Origin: Alteromonas macleodii ATCC 27126
GTDB lineage: Bacteria > Pseudomonadota > Gammaproteobacteria > Enterobacterales > Alteromonadaceae
Assembly (NCBI RefSeq): GCF_000172635.2
Contig: NC_018632.1
Coordinates: 3,968,001 to 4,032,000 of the forward strand
Reading direction: 5' to 3'
Length of the DNA stretch: 64,000 nt
A program made the position numbers and the translations under genes. Shown in pieces: positions 26,661-36,779 of the stretch. The notes beneath the pieces were generated by a model that searched no databases, was not told the origin of the DNA, and was given only the letters and a program-made list of their open reading frames with translations. Position 1 is the first letter of the stretch. Each line of letters starts with the position of its first letter.

Positions 26661-27457
26661 TAAAACTTATAACCTCTATGTAGCGCTACAATACCGCCAG
26701 TCAGGTTTTGGTAATCACATTGCTCAAAGCCAGCCTGCTCGAACATCCCCTTCAAGGTTTCTTGATCTGGGTGCATACGTATGCTTTCCGCAAGGTATTG
26801 GTAACTTTCTGCATCGTTCGCCACTAGCTGACCCATTTTTGGCAAAATGTGAAACGAGTACATATCGTAAAGTTTGCTGAGCTGCTCTGACGTAGGCTTA
26901 GAAAATTCTAATACCAGTAAACGGCCGCCTGGTTTTAACACGCGAAAAATAGAATTAAGCGCGTTTTGCTTTTCCGTTACGTTTCTGAGGCCGAATGCCA
27001 TGGTCACCACATCAAAATGGTTGTCGGGGAAAGGCAGTGCTTCCGCGTCAGCTTGCACATAATCGATGTTGCTTACCAAGCCGCGATCGCGAAGCTTATC
27101 ACGGCCTACTTTCAGCATAGACAAGTTGATATCGGCAAGGGTTACGCGCCCTGTAGGACCTACCAAGCGAGAGAACTTAGCGGTTAGATCGCCAGTACCA
27201 CCGGCAATATCCAATACTTTATTGCCAGCGCGAACACCGCTGCAGTCTATTGTGAAACGCTTCCATAAACGATGCACTCCCATCGACATAAGATCGTTCA
27301 TTACGTCGTACTTTGCTGCAACAGAGTCAAAAACATTAGCAACTAAAGAGGCTTTTTGCCCTTTATCCACCTGTTTGAAACCAAAGTGCGTTGTATGCTC
27401 AGTAGCATTGTCGATTGCAGAGTCTGCTTGCGTAGCGGGAGTTTGATTGTCGCTCAT
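26660..27457 (-). CDS. ubiE: UbiE, ubiquinone/menaquinone C-methyltransferase
   Basis: This 265-residue class I SAM methyltransferase matches UbiE/Men[61 protein letters not shown] (motif I), [39 protein letters not shown] and a C-terminal [17 protein letters not shown]. It adds the C-methyl group of ubiquinone (and menaquinone). It is first in the ubiEJB operon. Confidence 0.97.
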   Translation of the reverse strand: MSDNQTPATQADSAIDNATEHTTHFGFKQVDKGQKASLVANVFDSVAAKYDVMNDLMSMGVHRLWKRFTIDCSGVRAGNKVLDIAGGTGDLTAKFSRLVGPTGRVTLADINLSMLKVGRDKLRDRGLVSNIDYVQADAEALPFPDNHFDVVTMAFGLRNVTEKQNALNSIFRVLKPGGRLLVLEFSKPTSEQLSKLYDMYSFHILPKMGQLVANDAESYQYLAESIRMHPDQETLKGMFEQAGFEQCDYQNLTGGIVALHRGYKF

Positions 27458-27629
27458 GACAGTCCTGTAATTTGAATATTTTTATTAATGCCGAAGTGTA
27501 TAGGATTGTGTGCTCAAGCAAAAGCTTTATGCCTGACTGTCTCCTGATGTAAATCAAGCCTTTGACCTTTACAAAAGCGGAGCCTGCAAGGCACAAGCTC
27601 GCTTGTTTAGAAGACTAAAGCAGCTTGCT

Positions 27630-28331
27630 CTACGCTACCTGATTGTTTGTGCCCCAACTATAGGCAACAATGGCACTGATCTCTTGCAAAGAACGGCCGC
27701 TTTCCTCATGCCATTGCGCAAATGCCGCATTGGCCGCCGACAGCGACTTTTTCGAGGTTAAGCCACCGTCGATAATTTCATTCTTTCGCGAGTAATCTTC
27801 CACGTCACGTGAGAATAAAAACGTGTCTATGCCTAGTGCACGAAGCATGTAGGGGCCGGTGTTACCGCCTAATCGCGCACCGCGTTTTTTCAAAAACGCC
27901 CAAAGCTCAGTGATATTGTCTTTTTCAAAGCCTGCTACGAACTTACCAAAGCTACCGTGCTCCAGGGCTACGTCTTTGATCATCATGGCATTGTCACGCA
28001 CTGTCATCACTTTTTTATAGTTGCGAACAATGCGCTTATCTGACGCTTTTTGCTCTAGCATTTCATCAGGCATCAACAACACTTTATCAATGTCGAACCC
28101 GAAAAATACGGTTTCAAAGTCGGGCCACTTTTGCTCAATAACTCGCCACACGAAGCCCGACTGGAACACTTTTTTGGTCATCGCCGCTAAAAAGCGGTCG
28201 TCAGGAATTGCTTCAATTTGCGCTTTAGAAAGTGGCGCTTGGAGCATGGCTTCAAGCACCCTTTCACCGCCTTTGCGCTCGCACGCTCGGCGGTAGATAG
28301 ATTGAAAAGACTCTAACTTAGACTCTTTCAT
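27630..28331 (-). CDS. DNA-3-methyladenine glycosylase I (Tag)-like protein
   Basis: This 233-residue HhH-type protein follows the Adenine_glyco/Tag fold: FLAAMTKKVFQSGFVWRVIEQKWPDFE (matching the family's LSxxxFQAGLSWxxIL region), FFGFDIDKVLLM, RIVRNYKKVMTVRDNA and RLGGNTGPYMLRALGID. The zinc-binding N-terminal Cys/His of E. coli Tag (RCxW) are not evident, so it belongs to a divergent branch and may have a shifted lesion preference. It sits six bases downstream of prlC and is probably in the same operon. Confidence 0.75.
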   Translation of the reverse strand: MKESKLESFQSIYRRACERKGGERVLEAMLQAPLSKAQIEAIPDDRFLAAMTKKVFQSGFVWRVIEQKWPDFETVFFGFDIDKVLLMPDEMLEQKASDKRIVRNYKKVMTVRDNAMMIKDVALEHGSFGKFVAGFEKDNITELWAFLKKRGARLGGNTGPYMLRALGIDTFLFSRDVEDYSRKNEIIDGGLTSKKSLSAANAAFAQWHEESGRSLQEISAIVAYSWGTNNQVA

Positions 28332-28337
28332 GTGTGC

Positions 28338-30374
28338 CTAGCCTTTAATACCGCTGTGACGAAGCAAAGCGTCAACTTGGGGCTCGCGCCCTCTAAAAGC
28401 AACAAACAAGTCCATAGGAGGCTTACTACCGCCCATTTCTAAAATGTTTTCTAAGAACGCTTTGCCCGTATCGCGGTTAAAGATGCCATCCTCTTCAAAC
28501 TTGCTGTACGCGTCGGCAGAAAGCACCTCTGCCCACTTATAGCTGTAATAGCCCGCTGCGTATCCACCAGCAAATATGTGACCAAAGCCGTTTTGGAAAC
28601 GGTTAAACGATGGAGGGATGACCACGGCCACCTCTTCACGCACTTTATCCAATGTGCCCTGTACGTCTACCTCACTGCCCTTTTCGCTATGCAGTAAGAA
28701 ATCGAAAAGACTGAATTCAAGCTGGCGTACCATCTGCATCGCTGACTGGTAATCCCGTGCAGCAAGCATACGCTCCAGTAAATCAGCAGGAAGCGGTTCG
28801 CCAGTTTCATAGTGACCAGAGATAAAATTAAGTGCGTCTTCTTCCCAGCACCAGTTTTCTAAAAACTGACTTGGCAGTTCAACCGCATCCCATGGCACAC
28901 CGTTAATACCAGATACACCGGCTACGCGCATTTTAGTAAGCATGTGATGGATCCCATGACCAAACTCATGAAACATGGTCACCACTTCATCATGGGTAAA
29001 TAGCGCAGGCTTATCCCCTACAGGTGCGTTGAAATTACAGGTAAGGTACGCAACGGGTAGCTGCAATTCGCCATTCATTTTTTCACGACGTACGCGACAT
29101 TCATCCATCCACGCGCCGCCACGCTTTTTAGCTCGTGCGTACAAGTCTAGGTAAAAGCTGCCGCGCATCACATCGGCATCGTCAGTAATGGTGAAGTAAC
29201 GTACATCGCTATGCCACGTATCGATGCCAGGCTGCTCAATAATTTTTAAGCCGTACAGGCGATGTACAACTTCGAATAAACCAGACAGCACTTTATCTTC
29301 AGGGAAATAAGGCCGAAGCATTTCATCAGAAATCGTGTACTTTTCCTGTTTCAGTTTCTCGCTGTAATACGGTAAATCCCATGCCGCTAGCTCGCTGACA
29401 CCATGCTTGTCTTTCGCGTACGCTCGTACTTCTTCAAGCTCTTTCTCTGCCTGAGGCTTAGACTTAGCCGCCAAATCACGTAAGAAACCGATGACCTGAT
29501 CGGTAGAGTCTGCCATTTTAGTCGCTAGTGAACGCTCTGCATAACTTGAAAAACCTAACAATTCAGCCAGTTCAGTACGCAGCGTTAAGGTTTCTTTGAT
29601 TATATCGGTGTTATCCCACTTACCCGCATTAGGGCCTTGATCAGACGCTTTTGTTGCATAGGCGCGATACATTTCTTCGCGAAGTTCGCGATTATCGGCG
29701 TAAAGCATGACTGGCAAATAAGACGGAATGTCTAACGTAAACAACCAGCCTTGTAAGTCTTTTTGGTGCGCAGCTTGCGCCGCTGCTTCAAGGGCTGACT
29801 CTGGCATACCGGCAAGTTCAGCTTCATCGGTAATGTGTTTAGTCCAGCCCATAGTGGCGTCCATCACATTGTTGGAAAAGGTTGACGATAGCTCGCTAAG
29901 CTTTGCCTGAATCTCTGCAAAACGCTTCTTTTGCTCTGCGGGAAGCGCTACACCTGACAATGTGAAATCGCGAACGGCGTTTTCTATCACTTTCTGCTGC
30001 TCTTCGCTTAAGGTCGCAAATTCGTCAGACGCTTTGAGGGAAGCATAAGCATTGTAAAGGCCTTCGTGCTGGCCTACCCAAGTCCCATACTCAGATAGTA
30101 ATGGCAAACACGCATCGTGAGCTTCACGCAATTCATCGCTGCTCACCACGCTATTCATATGAGAAACCGGCGAGAACATTTTGCTTAAACGATCATCGAC
30201 CTCTTCAAGGCGCAGCACTAGATTTTTGTAAGAGTAATCTTTCGACGCCACGACCTCATCTATTTCGCTTTTGCACGCCGCAATGGCTTTTTCAATTGCA
30301 GGCTTAATAGAGGCAGGTTCAATAGCAGAAAAAATTGGTAGACCATCTACCATTTCAATTGCAGGGGTTGTCAT
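28338..30374 (-). CDS. prlC: Oligopeptidase A (M3 metallopeptidase)
   Basis: This 678-residue protein aligns over its full length with E. coli PrlC/OpdA: FSPVSHMNSVVSSDELREA, WVGQHEGLYNAY, SNNVMDATMGWTKHITDE, LDIPSYLPVMLYADN, ASDQGPNAGKWDN and the zinc motif FHEFGHGIHHM, then PSQFLENWCWE and IFAGGYAAGYYSYKWAEVL. It degrades short peptides, including signal-peptide fragments, in the cytoplasm. The ATG at 30374 (MTTPAIEM) fits the E. coli start; a GTG at 30395 would add seven residues. The Tag-like gene follows directly. Confidence 0.96.
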   Translation of the reverse strand: MTTPAIEMVDGLPIFSAIEPASIKPAIEKAIAACKSEIDEVVASKDYSYKNLVLRLEEVDDRLSKMFSPVSHMNSVVSSDELREAHDACLPLLSEYGTWVGQHEGLYNAYASLKASDEFATLSEEQQKVIENAVRDFTLSGVALPAEQKKRFAEIQAKLSELSSTFSNNVMDATMGWTKHITDEAELAGMPESALEAAAQAAHQKDLQGWLFTLDIPSYLPVMLYADNRELREEMYRAYATKASDQGPNAGKWDNTDIIKETLTLRTELAELLGFSSYAERSLATKMADSTDQVIGFLRDLAAKSKPQAEKELEEVRAYAKDKHGVSELAAWDLPYYSEKLKQEKYTISDEMLRPYFPEDKVLSGLFEVVHRLYGLKIIEQPGIDTWHSDVRYFTITDDADVMRGSFYLDLYARAKKRGGAWMDECRVRREKMNGELQLPVAYLTCNFNAPVGDKPALFTHDEVVTMFHEFGHGIHHMLTKMRVAGVSGINGVPWDAVELPSQFLENWCWEEDALNFISGHYETGEPLPADLLERMLAARDYQSAMQMVRQLEFSLFDFLLHSEKGSEVDVQGTLDKVREEVAVVIPPSFNRFQNGFGHIFAGGYAAGYYSYKWAEVLSADAYSKFEEDGIFNRDTGKAFLENILEMGGSKPPMDLFVAFRGREPQVDALLRHSGIKG

Positions 30375-30690
30375 AATCTTTTTCACTCTTAACACTTTGA
30401 TAGAATAATGATGGGGCTTCGCTGATTAAAAGCAAGCTATTGTTTTAGCCACTGTTGACCTATTTTGAACTTACTAGCCGTTAACGTGCATGGATCATGA
30501 TTATTGCCTATATTTACGAATTCAATGAATGCCGCTGCACCGTTTTTCTTAATGCCCCTCATAAAAACTGAACAACACAGCCGCCTCCGCCAAGCGCTGT
30601 CACAAATGTCACATTTCATCCTTTTGTCTACTTTGTCCCTTCGCTGTTCAGCGTCTATAATTTCGATTAATAAATCTACAAGGCATAGAT
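30375..30690. other. Intergenic region between prlC and the sensory cassette
   Basis: This 316-base divergent gap holds a close pair of direct repeats TGTCACA (30598-30604 and 30607-30613) and a promoter-like TTGTCC-17-TATAAT upstream of the HTH-receiver gene. No coding region could be supported. Confidence 0.5.
30633..30661 (+). promoter_or_regulatory. Sigma-70-type promoter of the sensory cassette
   Basis: TTGTCC at 30633-30638, a 17-base spacer, and a consensus TATAAT at 30656-30661, 29 bases before the ATG at 30691. The tandem TGTCACA repeats lie about 20 bases upstream of the -35, a possible regulator site. Confidence 0.6.
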
Positions 30691-31251
30691 ATGAAAACGT
30701 TGACCTCAGGCGAAATAGCCTCGTATTGCGATGTAAATCTGCGCACCGTAATTCGATGGATCGAAAGCGGTAAGCTGAAAGGCTTCAAACTTCCTGGGCG
30801 TGGAAACAACAGAGTATTAGTAGAAGATTTTGTCGCCTTTCTTGAACGACACGACATGCCAATTCCCGATTCATTGAAAGGCATTGCCACGCCCTCAATA
30901 TTAATTGTTGACGATGAAATGCCAGTTGCCAAGTCTATTCAGCGCGTGGCCAGACGGGCGGGTTATGAGTCGTATATCGCTACAGGCGGCTTCCAAGCGG
31001 GGATTATGCTAAGCCAATACGAGCCCAAAGTAATGACCCTCGATTTAAGTATGCCAGGCATGGACGGTTACAGCGTTATCGAATTCACGCGAGATAAGAG
31101 TAAATATAAAGATCTCAAAATTGTGGTCATATCGGCACTCGATGAAATTAGCTTGGAGCGCGCGCTTGAGATAGGGGCTGATGCCACCTTACAAAAGCCG
31201 TTCTCAAATCATGACTTAACAATGGTCCTTGAGCAGTTTATGTCGATGTAA
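30691..31251 (+). CDS. Helix-turn-helix plus receiver-domain response regulator
   Basis: This 186-residue protein has reversed architecture. An N-terminal excisionase/MerR-like HTH (LTSGEIASYCDVNLRTVIRWIESGKLKGFKLPGRGNNRVLVEDFVAFLERH, residues 4-55) is followed by a CheY-like receiver (about 68-186). The receiver has the acidic pair VDDE, phospho-acceptor D118 (TLDLSMPGMDG), VVISAL and K in LQKPF. It is probably phosphorylated by the kinase encoded two genes downstream (32110-33777). It heads a four-gene co-directional cassette with 10-70 base gaps. Confidence 0.88.
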   Translation: MKTLTSGEIASYCDVNLRTVIRWIESGKLKGFKLPGRGNNRVLVEDFVAFLERHDMPIPDSLKGIATPSILIVDDEMPVAKSIQRVARRAGYESYIATGGFQAGIMLSQYEPKVMTLDLSMPGMDGYSVIEFTRDKSKYKDLKIVVISALDEISLERALEIGADATLQKPFSNHDLTMVLEQFMSM

Positions 31252-31274
31252 ATCGATTTAAAGGGAGTGACATT

Positions 31275-32099
31275 ATGGCTTGGTTATCGCGATTCGCTCT
31301 TTTAAGTTTGCTTGTAGGTGTTTGCGCATTACCGACAAATGCTAAACCCCTTACTTTTGCTGTTGTACCGCAGCAGTCTGCCAAGAAAATGGCTGAAACA
31401 TGGCAACCCTTAATCGACTATGTGAGCAATTACACCGGTTTTGAGATTGATTTTAAAACTGCAAAAGACATTCCCACTTTTGAGGCGAATCTCGCCGACG
31501 GCAAATATGATATTGCCTATATGAACCCCTACCACTTTGTGGTCTTTAATGAATCTGCAAACTACCGCGCGCTTGCGCGCCAACGAGACAAAGAAATTCG
31601 CGGCTTACTTGTTGTACATAAGGACAGCCCCATACGCTCTCTGGATGATTTAAGCGGTACTGAAGTAGCCTTCCCAGCGCCAGCTGCGTTTGCTGCCACA
31701 ATTATCACAAGCGCTCACTTGCGGATGAAAAGCATTGCTTTTGTTCCGCGCTACGTCAATTCTCATGACTCTGTGTACCTCGCTGTACAACGGGGCTTTT
31801 TCAATGCTGGGGGTGGCATTGTCCGTACGCTCAACAGTTCACCTGACGACGTTAAACAAGATTTACGTGTCCTTTGGAAGAGCAAAGGCTATACGCCTCA
31901 TGCTATCGCAACCCATCCAAATATGGCACTCGCTGACAGACAAGCTATTCTTAATGCATTACTTGCTCTGTCGAATGACACAAGTAAGTCTTGGATTTTA
32001 AAAGGTATTGGATTTAACGGCTTTATAGCGTCAAACGACAGTGATTGGGACGACGTGAGAGCATTGGGAATAGCGTCGCTATCGAGGCCGCATTTATGA
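31275..32099 (+). CDS. PhnD-like periplasmic binding protein
   Basis: This 274-residue protein has a signal peptide (LLSLLVGVCALPTNAKP) and the phosphate/phosphite/phosphonate-binding (PhnD, SBP) fold: LTFAVVPQQSAKKMAETWQPLIDYVSNYTG, DIAYMNPYHFVVF, HKDSPIRSLDDLSGTEVAFPAPAAFAAT, NSHDSVYLAVQRGFFNAGGG. There is no transporter gene nearby. It is 10 bases upstream of a membrane histidine kinase, so it most likely serves as a soluble ligand sensor for that kinase. AAGGGAG precedes the ATG. Confidence 0.87.
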   Translation: MAWLSRFALLSLLVGVCALPTNAKPLTFAVVPQQSAKKMAETWQPLIDYVSNYTGFEIDFKTAKDIPTFEANLADGKYDIAYMNPYHFVVFNESANYRALARQRDKEIRGLLVVHKDSPIRSLDDLSGTEVAFPAPAAFAATIITSAHLRMKSIAFVPRYVNSHDSVYLAVQRGFFNAGGGIVRTLNSSPDDVKQDLRVLWKSKGYTPHAIATHPNMALADRQAILNALLALSNDTSKSWILKGIGFNGFIASNDSDWDDVRALGIASLSRPHL

Positions 32100-32109
32100 G
32101 TAGACTCGT

Positions 32110-33777
32110 ATGAAACTGTCGTTGCGTATAAAAACAATAACAGGCATCGCATCAATAGCAGCGCTTTTGCTGCTAGTGCTCATTGTGACGGTGTTTCAGC
32201 TACTTAATGACCTTGTCGACAGTAACATAAAGAAGTCAGCCGACACCACGGTTGCCCTTTTTGTTTCGACGACAAAAAATGCCTTTTTAAGCTACGACCT
32301 TGCAGCTCTAGATGCCGACGTCTCAGAAATTCTTACCAACCCCAATATTGCTTACGTCAAAGTTAAAGACAAATTAGGTAGAGTTTTCGTAGAAAAGGGT
32401 AACACCAACGCACTAAATCGGCCTTTTACTGCCGACACAAGTGTTTCAGACGCTGATGATGGTATTTACGACACCCGAGCCCCCATCATGGTAAACAGGA
32501 CTTTGTACGGCTATGTAGAGATTGGGCTTAACATTGCTTCAGTAACTGAATCAGTATCGAGGGTGAGAAACTGGACAGTTACACTGGCTTTTCTAGAATT
32601 TATTTTGGTTGGATTGTGCTCTTACTTACTTGGTTCTTACCTGATGTCGCAACTTCATCAATTACACGAAGGCGCTAAACGTTTGGGTGATGCAGTAAAA
32701 AACAACAGCTATCAAGATGTTTTTGTTCCCGTGCGCGGCACTGATGAGTTAAGCGAACTGGCAGAGGCATTTAATCAACTGGTTGAACGTTTAAAAGAAG
32801 AACATGCGCAGCGTCAATACGCGCAAGATGAGCTTAAAGAGCTTAACACGCTACTTGAAGAAAAGGTTCAGGATAGAACCGCATTGCTGCATCAGAAAAA
32901 CTATCAACTCCAAGAGGCCAATAAAGATCTAAAAGAGACCCAGGTACAGCTACTTCAAGCTGAGAAAATGGCGTCAGTTGGCCAGCTAGCAGCGGGGGTC
33001 GCCCATGAAATTAACAATCCTGTCGGTTTTGTCAGCAGCAACATATCCACCTTAAGCGAGTACGTTGCTACCTACCAAATGATATTCTCACAAATTAACG
33101 CGGTACTTAATGAGCAAGACGAGGGTAAGCGTGCTTCTGCCTTATCAGAACTAGAAAAAATGTTAGCTAATCAGGATATGGCGTTTATCAATGAAGATAT
33201 CACCGACCTTCTCAGCGATTCGAGAGACGGTTTAAGTCGGGTTGCTGAAATTGTAAAAGGGTTAAAGCTATTCTCTCGTGTAGACAGTGACCACATGCAG
33301 CAGCACAACATTAATGATTGTGTACGCACTACCCTTGCCATGGTGAACAACCAATTAAAGTATATTTGCACTGTTGAAACGCATTTAGGCAAAGTCCCTG
33401 ACGTTGCCATGAATGTAGGCAAGGTTTCTCAAGTTGTTACCAACTTACTCATTAACGCGGGACAAGCGATAGAGAGCACGGGTAAGAACGGTAAGATAAC
33501 TATTACCACCTGTACTGCGGGCAAGTTTGTCGAGCTTCGTGTAGAAGACACTGGCTGCGGTATTCCATCAAGTCATTTAGACAAACTCTTCAATCCATTT
33601 TTTACAACTAAACCTGAAGGGCAAGGCACTGGCTTAGGTCTTTCAATTTCGTTTGGCATTGCGCAGGAGCATGGCGGCACGCTCTCAGCCACCAGTAAAG
33701 AGGGAGAAGGAAGCATATTTACATTAGCGCTCCCCCTTGTTTCACACTCAGATAAAACATTAGAGAGCGAAGGATGA
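32110..33777 (+). CDS. Membrane sensor histidine kinase
   Basis: This 555-residue kinase has TM1 at about 10-32 and a periplasmic segment of about 115 residues (sensor with VKVKDKLGRVFVEKG and GYVEIGLNIA). TM2 (LAFLEFILVGLCSYLLGSYL) and HAMP follow, then a coiled coil (about 235-290) and HisKA with phospho-acceptor H299 (AAGVAHEINNPVGF). HATPase boxes are NLLINAGQAI, VEDTGCGIP and GTGLGLSISFGI. The preceding PhnD-like protein probably delivers the signal to its periplasmic part. Likely partners are the receiver proteins on either side. Confidence 0.93.
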   Translation: MKLSLRIKTITGIASIAALLLLVLIVTVFQLLNDLVDSNIKKSADTTVALFVSTTKNAFLSYDLAALDADVSEILTNPNIAYVKVKDKLGRVFVEKGNTNALNRPFTADTSVSDADDGIYDTRAPIMVNRTLYGYVEIGLNIASVTESVSRVRNWTVTLAFLEFILVGLCSYLLGSYLMSQLHQLHEGAKRLGDAVKNNSYQDVFVPVRGTDELSELAEAFNQLVERLKEEHAQRQYAQDELKELNTLLEEKVQDRTALLHQKNYQLQEANKDLKETQVQLLQAEKMASVGQLAAGVAHEINNPVGFVSSNISTLSEYVATYQMIFSQINAVLNEQDEGKRASALSELEKMLANQDMAFINEDITDLLSDSRDGLSRVAEIVKGLKLFSRVDSDHMQQHNINDCVRTTLAMVNNQLKYICTVETHLGKVPDVAMNVGKVSQVVTNLLINAGQAIESTGKNGKITITTCTAGKFVELRVEDTGCGIPSSHLDKLFNPFFTTKPEGQGTGLGLSISFGIAQEHGGTLSATSKEGEGSIFTLALPLVSHSDKTLESEG

Positions 33778-33847
33778 ATCAACTAATAGTGTTATCAAGC
33801 AGCATTGCGTGTAATAGTTGTAACGTCGCTTATAAGGATAATAATTT

Positions 33848-35155
33848 ATGACAGAGCCTACTACAGAACAAGCCACGACCTACACGGTTCTATTTGTCGA
33901 CGACGAGCCGAATATCCTTCGCGCTATCAAGCGTGCGCTGTTCACTATGGACATCACCTTACTGCTTGCTGATAGTGGTGCCAAAGCGTTAGATTTAATG
34001 AGTAAACACGATGTTCACGTAGTTATTTCTGACATGAAAATGCCGCAGATGTCAGGTGCGGAATTACTCGAACAGGTCGCTATCAATTATCCCGAGACTT
34101 TTAGAGTTGTGCTTACTGGCTATGCCGACATTGAGTCAACAATTAAAGCTGTAAACCAAGGCAAGATACACCGTTACCTGCAAAAGCCATGGGACAACCA
34201 AGAGCTTATCGCTGTTGTAGAAGAAGGCTTAGAACGCGTTAAGTTAAAGGCGGAAAACCTTCGTCTACAAAAACTAACACGACTGCAAAATAAAAAGCTA
34301 CGCGACGTAAATGCCTCACTAGAACAAGTGGTTCAAAAGCGCACGCGCCAAATAAAAGCGGCGCTAAATAAAATCGAAAAACACAACCTTGCAATGGAGC
34401 AGGTGCTGTTCAACGTGATAAGCATTAACCCTGACATTAATGGTAAGTTTGCCATTGAGGTTAGCGAGTTGGCATCAAAACTGGCGCGTATTGCTCGGTT
34501 AGAGAAAGAAGAAATCAAACAGGTGCGTTATGCGGGCCTTATCTGCGAGCTTGGGTTACTAGGGCTTGAAAGCGAAGATTTTAAGGCGCCATTTTCAAAG
34601 CTTAAATATCAACAGCAGCAAAACTATCTATCGCAAACCAAGCAGGCTGCGTTAATACTTGCTCCGGCTCACGAACTACATCAGGTTTCTGACATTATTG
34701 AATTTCAGTTCGAGCACTATAATGGCTCAGGCTTGTATAACAAAGTTGCAAAAGAAATTCCTGCTGGCGCGCGTATCTTGGCCATAGCCCGAGATTACTG
34801 GCGCTTAGTAACCGGCAGAATGAGCGGTATCGAAATGAGCCCTCGCGATGCCAAACTAGAAATGAAAAAGCACAGAAACACCCGCTATGACGGTGAATTT
34901 TTGGATCTGTTGCTCGAAGCAGAAGATGTAACGACATCTAAACTGCTTTCTACATCATTGAAAGCCTCGCAGCTTAAGCCGGGCATGGTCCTCGCCCAAA
35001 ATTTGTATAACGATAGTCACATCCTTATCCTTCCCGAGGGACATGTGTTTAGTGATGCCACCATTCAAAAACTCGTACACTTTGAAGAAGAACGTGGAAA
35101 AGCGTTTAGTATTCAAATAGAACCAGAAGAGCTTTCTGCTACTATAAGTGAATAA
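33848..35155 (+). CDS. Response regulator with degenerate HD-GYP domain
   Basis: This 435-residue protein has an N-terminal receiver (1-125: FVDDEPN, D62 in ISDMKMPQMSG, K in LQKPW), a coiled-coil linker (about 130-185) and an HD-GYP-like domain (about 190-370). The catalytic residues are gone: the HDIGK motif reads C233-E234-LGL, the HHE..DGSGYP motif reads FEHYNGSGLYN, and the later DxYDA reads RDYWRL. It therefore probably cannot hydrolyse cyclic di-GMP and may bind it or partner proteins instead. The last about 65 residues (LSTSLKASQLKPGMVLAQNLY) are a small beta domain seen in other RpfG-like regulators. It ends the cassette. Confidence 0.88.
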   Translation: MTEPTTEQATTYTVLFVDDEPNILRAIKRALFTMDITLLLADSGAKALDLMSKHDVHVVISDMKMPQMSGAELLEQVAINYPETFRVVLTGYADIESTIKAVNQGKIHRYLQKPWDNQELIAVVEEGLERVKLKAENLRLQKLTRLQNKKLRDVNASLEQVVQKRTRQIKAALNKIEKHNLAMEQVLFNVISINPDINGKFAIEVSELASKLARIARLEKEEIKQVRYAGLICELGLLGLESEDFKAPFSKLKYQQQQNYLSQTKQAALILAPAHELHQVSDIIEFQFEHYNGSGLYNKVAKEIPAGARILAIARDYWRLVTGRMSGIEMSPRDAKLEMKKHRNTRYDGEFLDLLLEAEDVTTSKLLSTSLKASQLKPGMVLAQNLYNDSHILILPEGHVFSDATIQKLVHFEEERGKAFSIQIEPEELSATISE

Positions 35156-35399
35156 GCTTTAAAGATTACGTGCTGAAAGCAGGATGAGCGATGCATGAAT
35201 ATGCTTCGCTTTGTCTTAGCCTTTTAATTAGGCTGCACTGTCCCCATTGATAAACTAAATGAAATTCCCTAAAGCAAATCTCGGTCTTTTGATTACTCTT
35301 TATGACAAGACCGATAGAGAATGATTTGCTGTGCGAACCTTCCGAAGGCATTTATGCTTATCGTTTACGTTCGCCTAACCGACAAAGAAGGCTTTTTGA

Positions 35400-36749
35400 A
35401 TGACACATTTTGATTATATATGTATTGGCGGTGGCAGCGGTGGTATCGCATCTGCAAACCGTGCAGCTAAACACGGAAAGAAGGCCGCCATCATTGAAGC
35501 GAAAGATATTGGCGGTACTTGCGTGAACGTTGGCTGCGTGCCTAAAAAAGCCATGTGGTACGGAGCACAGGTGGCTGAAGCCATACATCGCTATGCACCT
35601 GAATACGGGTTCGATTTGTCGGTAAATCACTTTAGCTGGGACAGCCTAATTGCCAGCCGCCAGGCTTATATTGAGCGTATTCATGCTTCTTACGACCGCG
35701 CTCTTACCGCAAATGACGTTACCTTAATTCGCGGTTTCGCGAAGTTTATCGATAACAACACGGTAGAAGTCAACGGCGAAAAGTACACGGCTGACCATAT
35801 TACGATTGCTGTAGGCGGCCGCCCAATCATCCCAGATATTGAAGGTGCTGAGTACGGTATTGATTCTGATGGTTTCTTTGCCTTGAAAGAGCAGCCGAAG
35901 CGTGCTGTCGTGGTTGGCGCAGGCTACATTGGAGTTGAACTGGCCGGCGTTCTTCACGCCCTTGGCACAGAATCGCATCTGGTAGTTCGCAAACACGCTC
36001 CGCTTAGAAATTTCGACCCTATTATTCACGAAACCTTAGTGGATATGATCCACGCTGAAGGTTGCAAATTGCACGACCATGCTAGCGTAGAGAAAGTGGA
36101 AAAAGCTGAAGATGGCGAGCTATCAGTACACTTAACCAATGGCGAAGTGTTAAAAGCTGACTACTTGATTTGGGCGATTGGCCGTAAACCCTCTACCGAC
36201 AAAATTGATATTGAAAATACCGACGTTGAACTGAACGACAACGGCACGGTTAAGGTAGACAAATATCAAAACACCACGGCGAAGAATATCTACGCGGTTG
36301 GTGATATTACCGGTGAAGCAGAGCTTACTCCGGTGGCAGTTAAAGCGGGTCGCTTGCTAAGCGAACGCTTATTCAACGGCCAAAAAGACGCTCACATGGA
36401 TTACTCGCTTATTCCAACCGTTGTGTTTAGTCATCCACCCATTGGCACTATTGGCCTAACAGAGCCAGAAGCTATTGAAGAATACGGTGAAGACAACGTT
36501 AAAGTGTACACCTCTAGTTTTGCGTCTATGTACACCGCGGTAACCCGCCACCGTCAAATGACAAAGATGAAGCTGGTATGCGCGGGTAAAGACGAAAAAG
36601 TGGTAGGCCTTCACGGTATTGGTCATGGCATGGACGAAATTCTTCAAGGCTTCGCCGTTGCCATAAAAATGGGCGCGACTAAAGCTGACTTTGATGCGTG
36701 TGTAGCTATTCACCCTACCAGTGCAGAAGAGTTTGTTACGATGACCTAG
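35400..36749 (+). CDS. gorA: Glutathione-disulfide reductase
   Basis: This 449-residue flavoprotein has FAD motif [16 protein letters not shown], redox pair C41/C46 in [17 protein letters not shown] motif [16 protein letters not shown], the second FAD motif [10 protein letters not shown] and the active-site [11 protein letters not shown]. Arg residues after the NADP motif ([10 protein letters not shown]) match NADPH-specific glutathione reductases. It reduces GSSG with NADPH. The dimer interface motif [13 protein letters not shown] is present. A strong bidirectional terminator follows. Confidence 0.96.
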   Translation: MTHFDYICIGGGSGGIASANRAAKHGKKAAIIEAKDIGGTCVNVGCVPKKAMWYGAQVAEAIHRYAPEYGFDLSVNHFSWDSLIASRQAYIERIHASYDRALTANDVTLIRGFAKFIDNNTVEVNGEKYTADHITIAVGGRPIIPDIEGAEYGIDSDGFFALKEQPKRAVVVGAGYIGVELAGVLHALGTESHLVVRKHAPLRNFDPIIHETLVDMIHAEGCKLHDHASVEKVEKAEDGELSVHLTNGEVLKADYLIWAIGRKPSTDKIDIENTDVELNDNGTVKVDKYQNTTAKNIYAVGDITGEAELTPVAVKAGRLLSERLFNGQKDAHMDYSLIPTVVFSHPPIGTIGLTEPEAIEEYGEDNVKVYTSSFASMYTAVTRHRQMTKMKLVCAGKDEKVVGLHGIGHGMDEILQGFAVAIKMGATKADFDACVAIHPTSAEEFVTMT

Positions 36750-36779
36750 GTAGACGCGCTCAATTGAGCGCTTTCTCAC

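Noticed and set aside
27066..27446. 126-codon plus-strand frame over ubiE
   Set aside because: It is antisense to highly conserved UbiE sequence; composition follows the codons of ubiE.
30504..30773. 89-codon plus-strand frame overlapping the start of the HTH-receiver gene
   Set aside because: It is out of frame with the clear HTH-receiver ORF and runs through the promoter; no SD.
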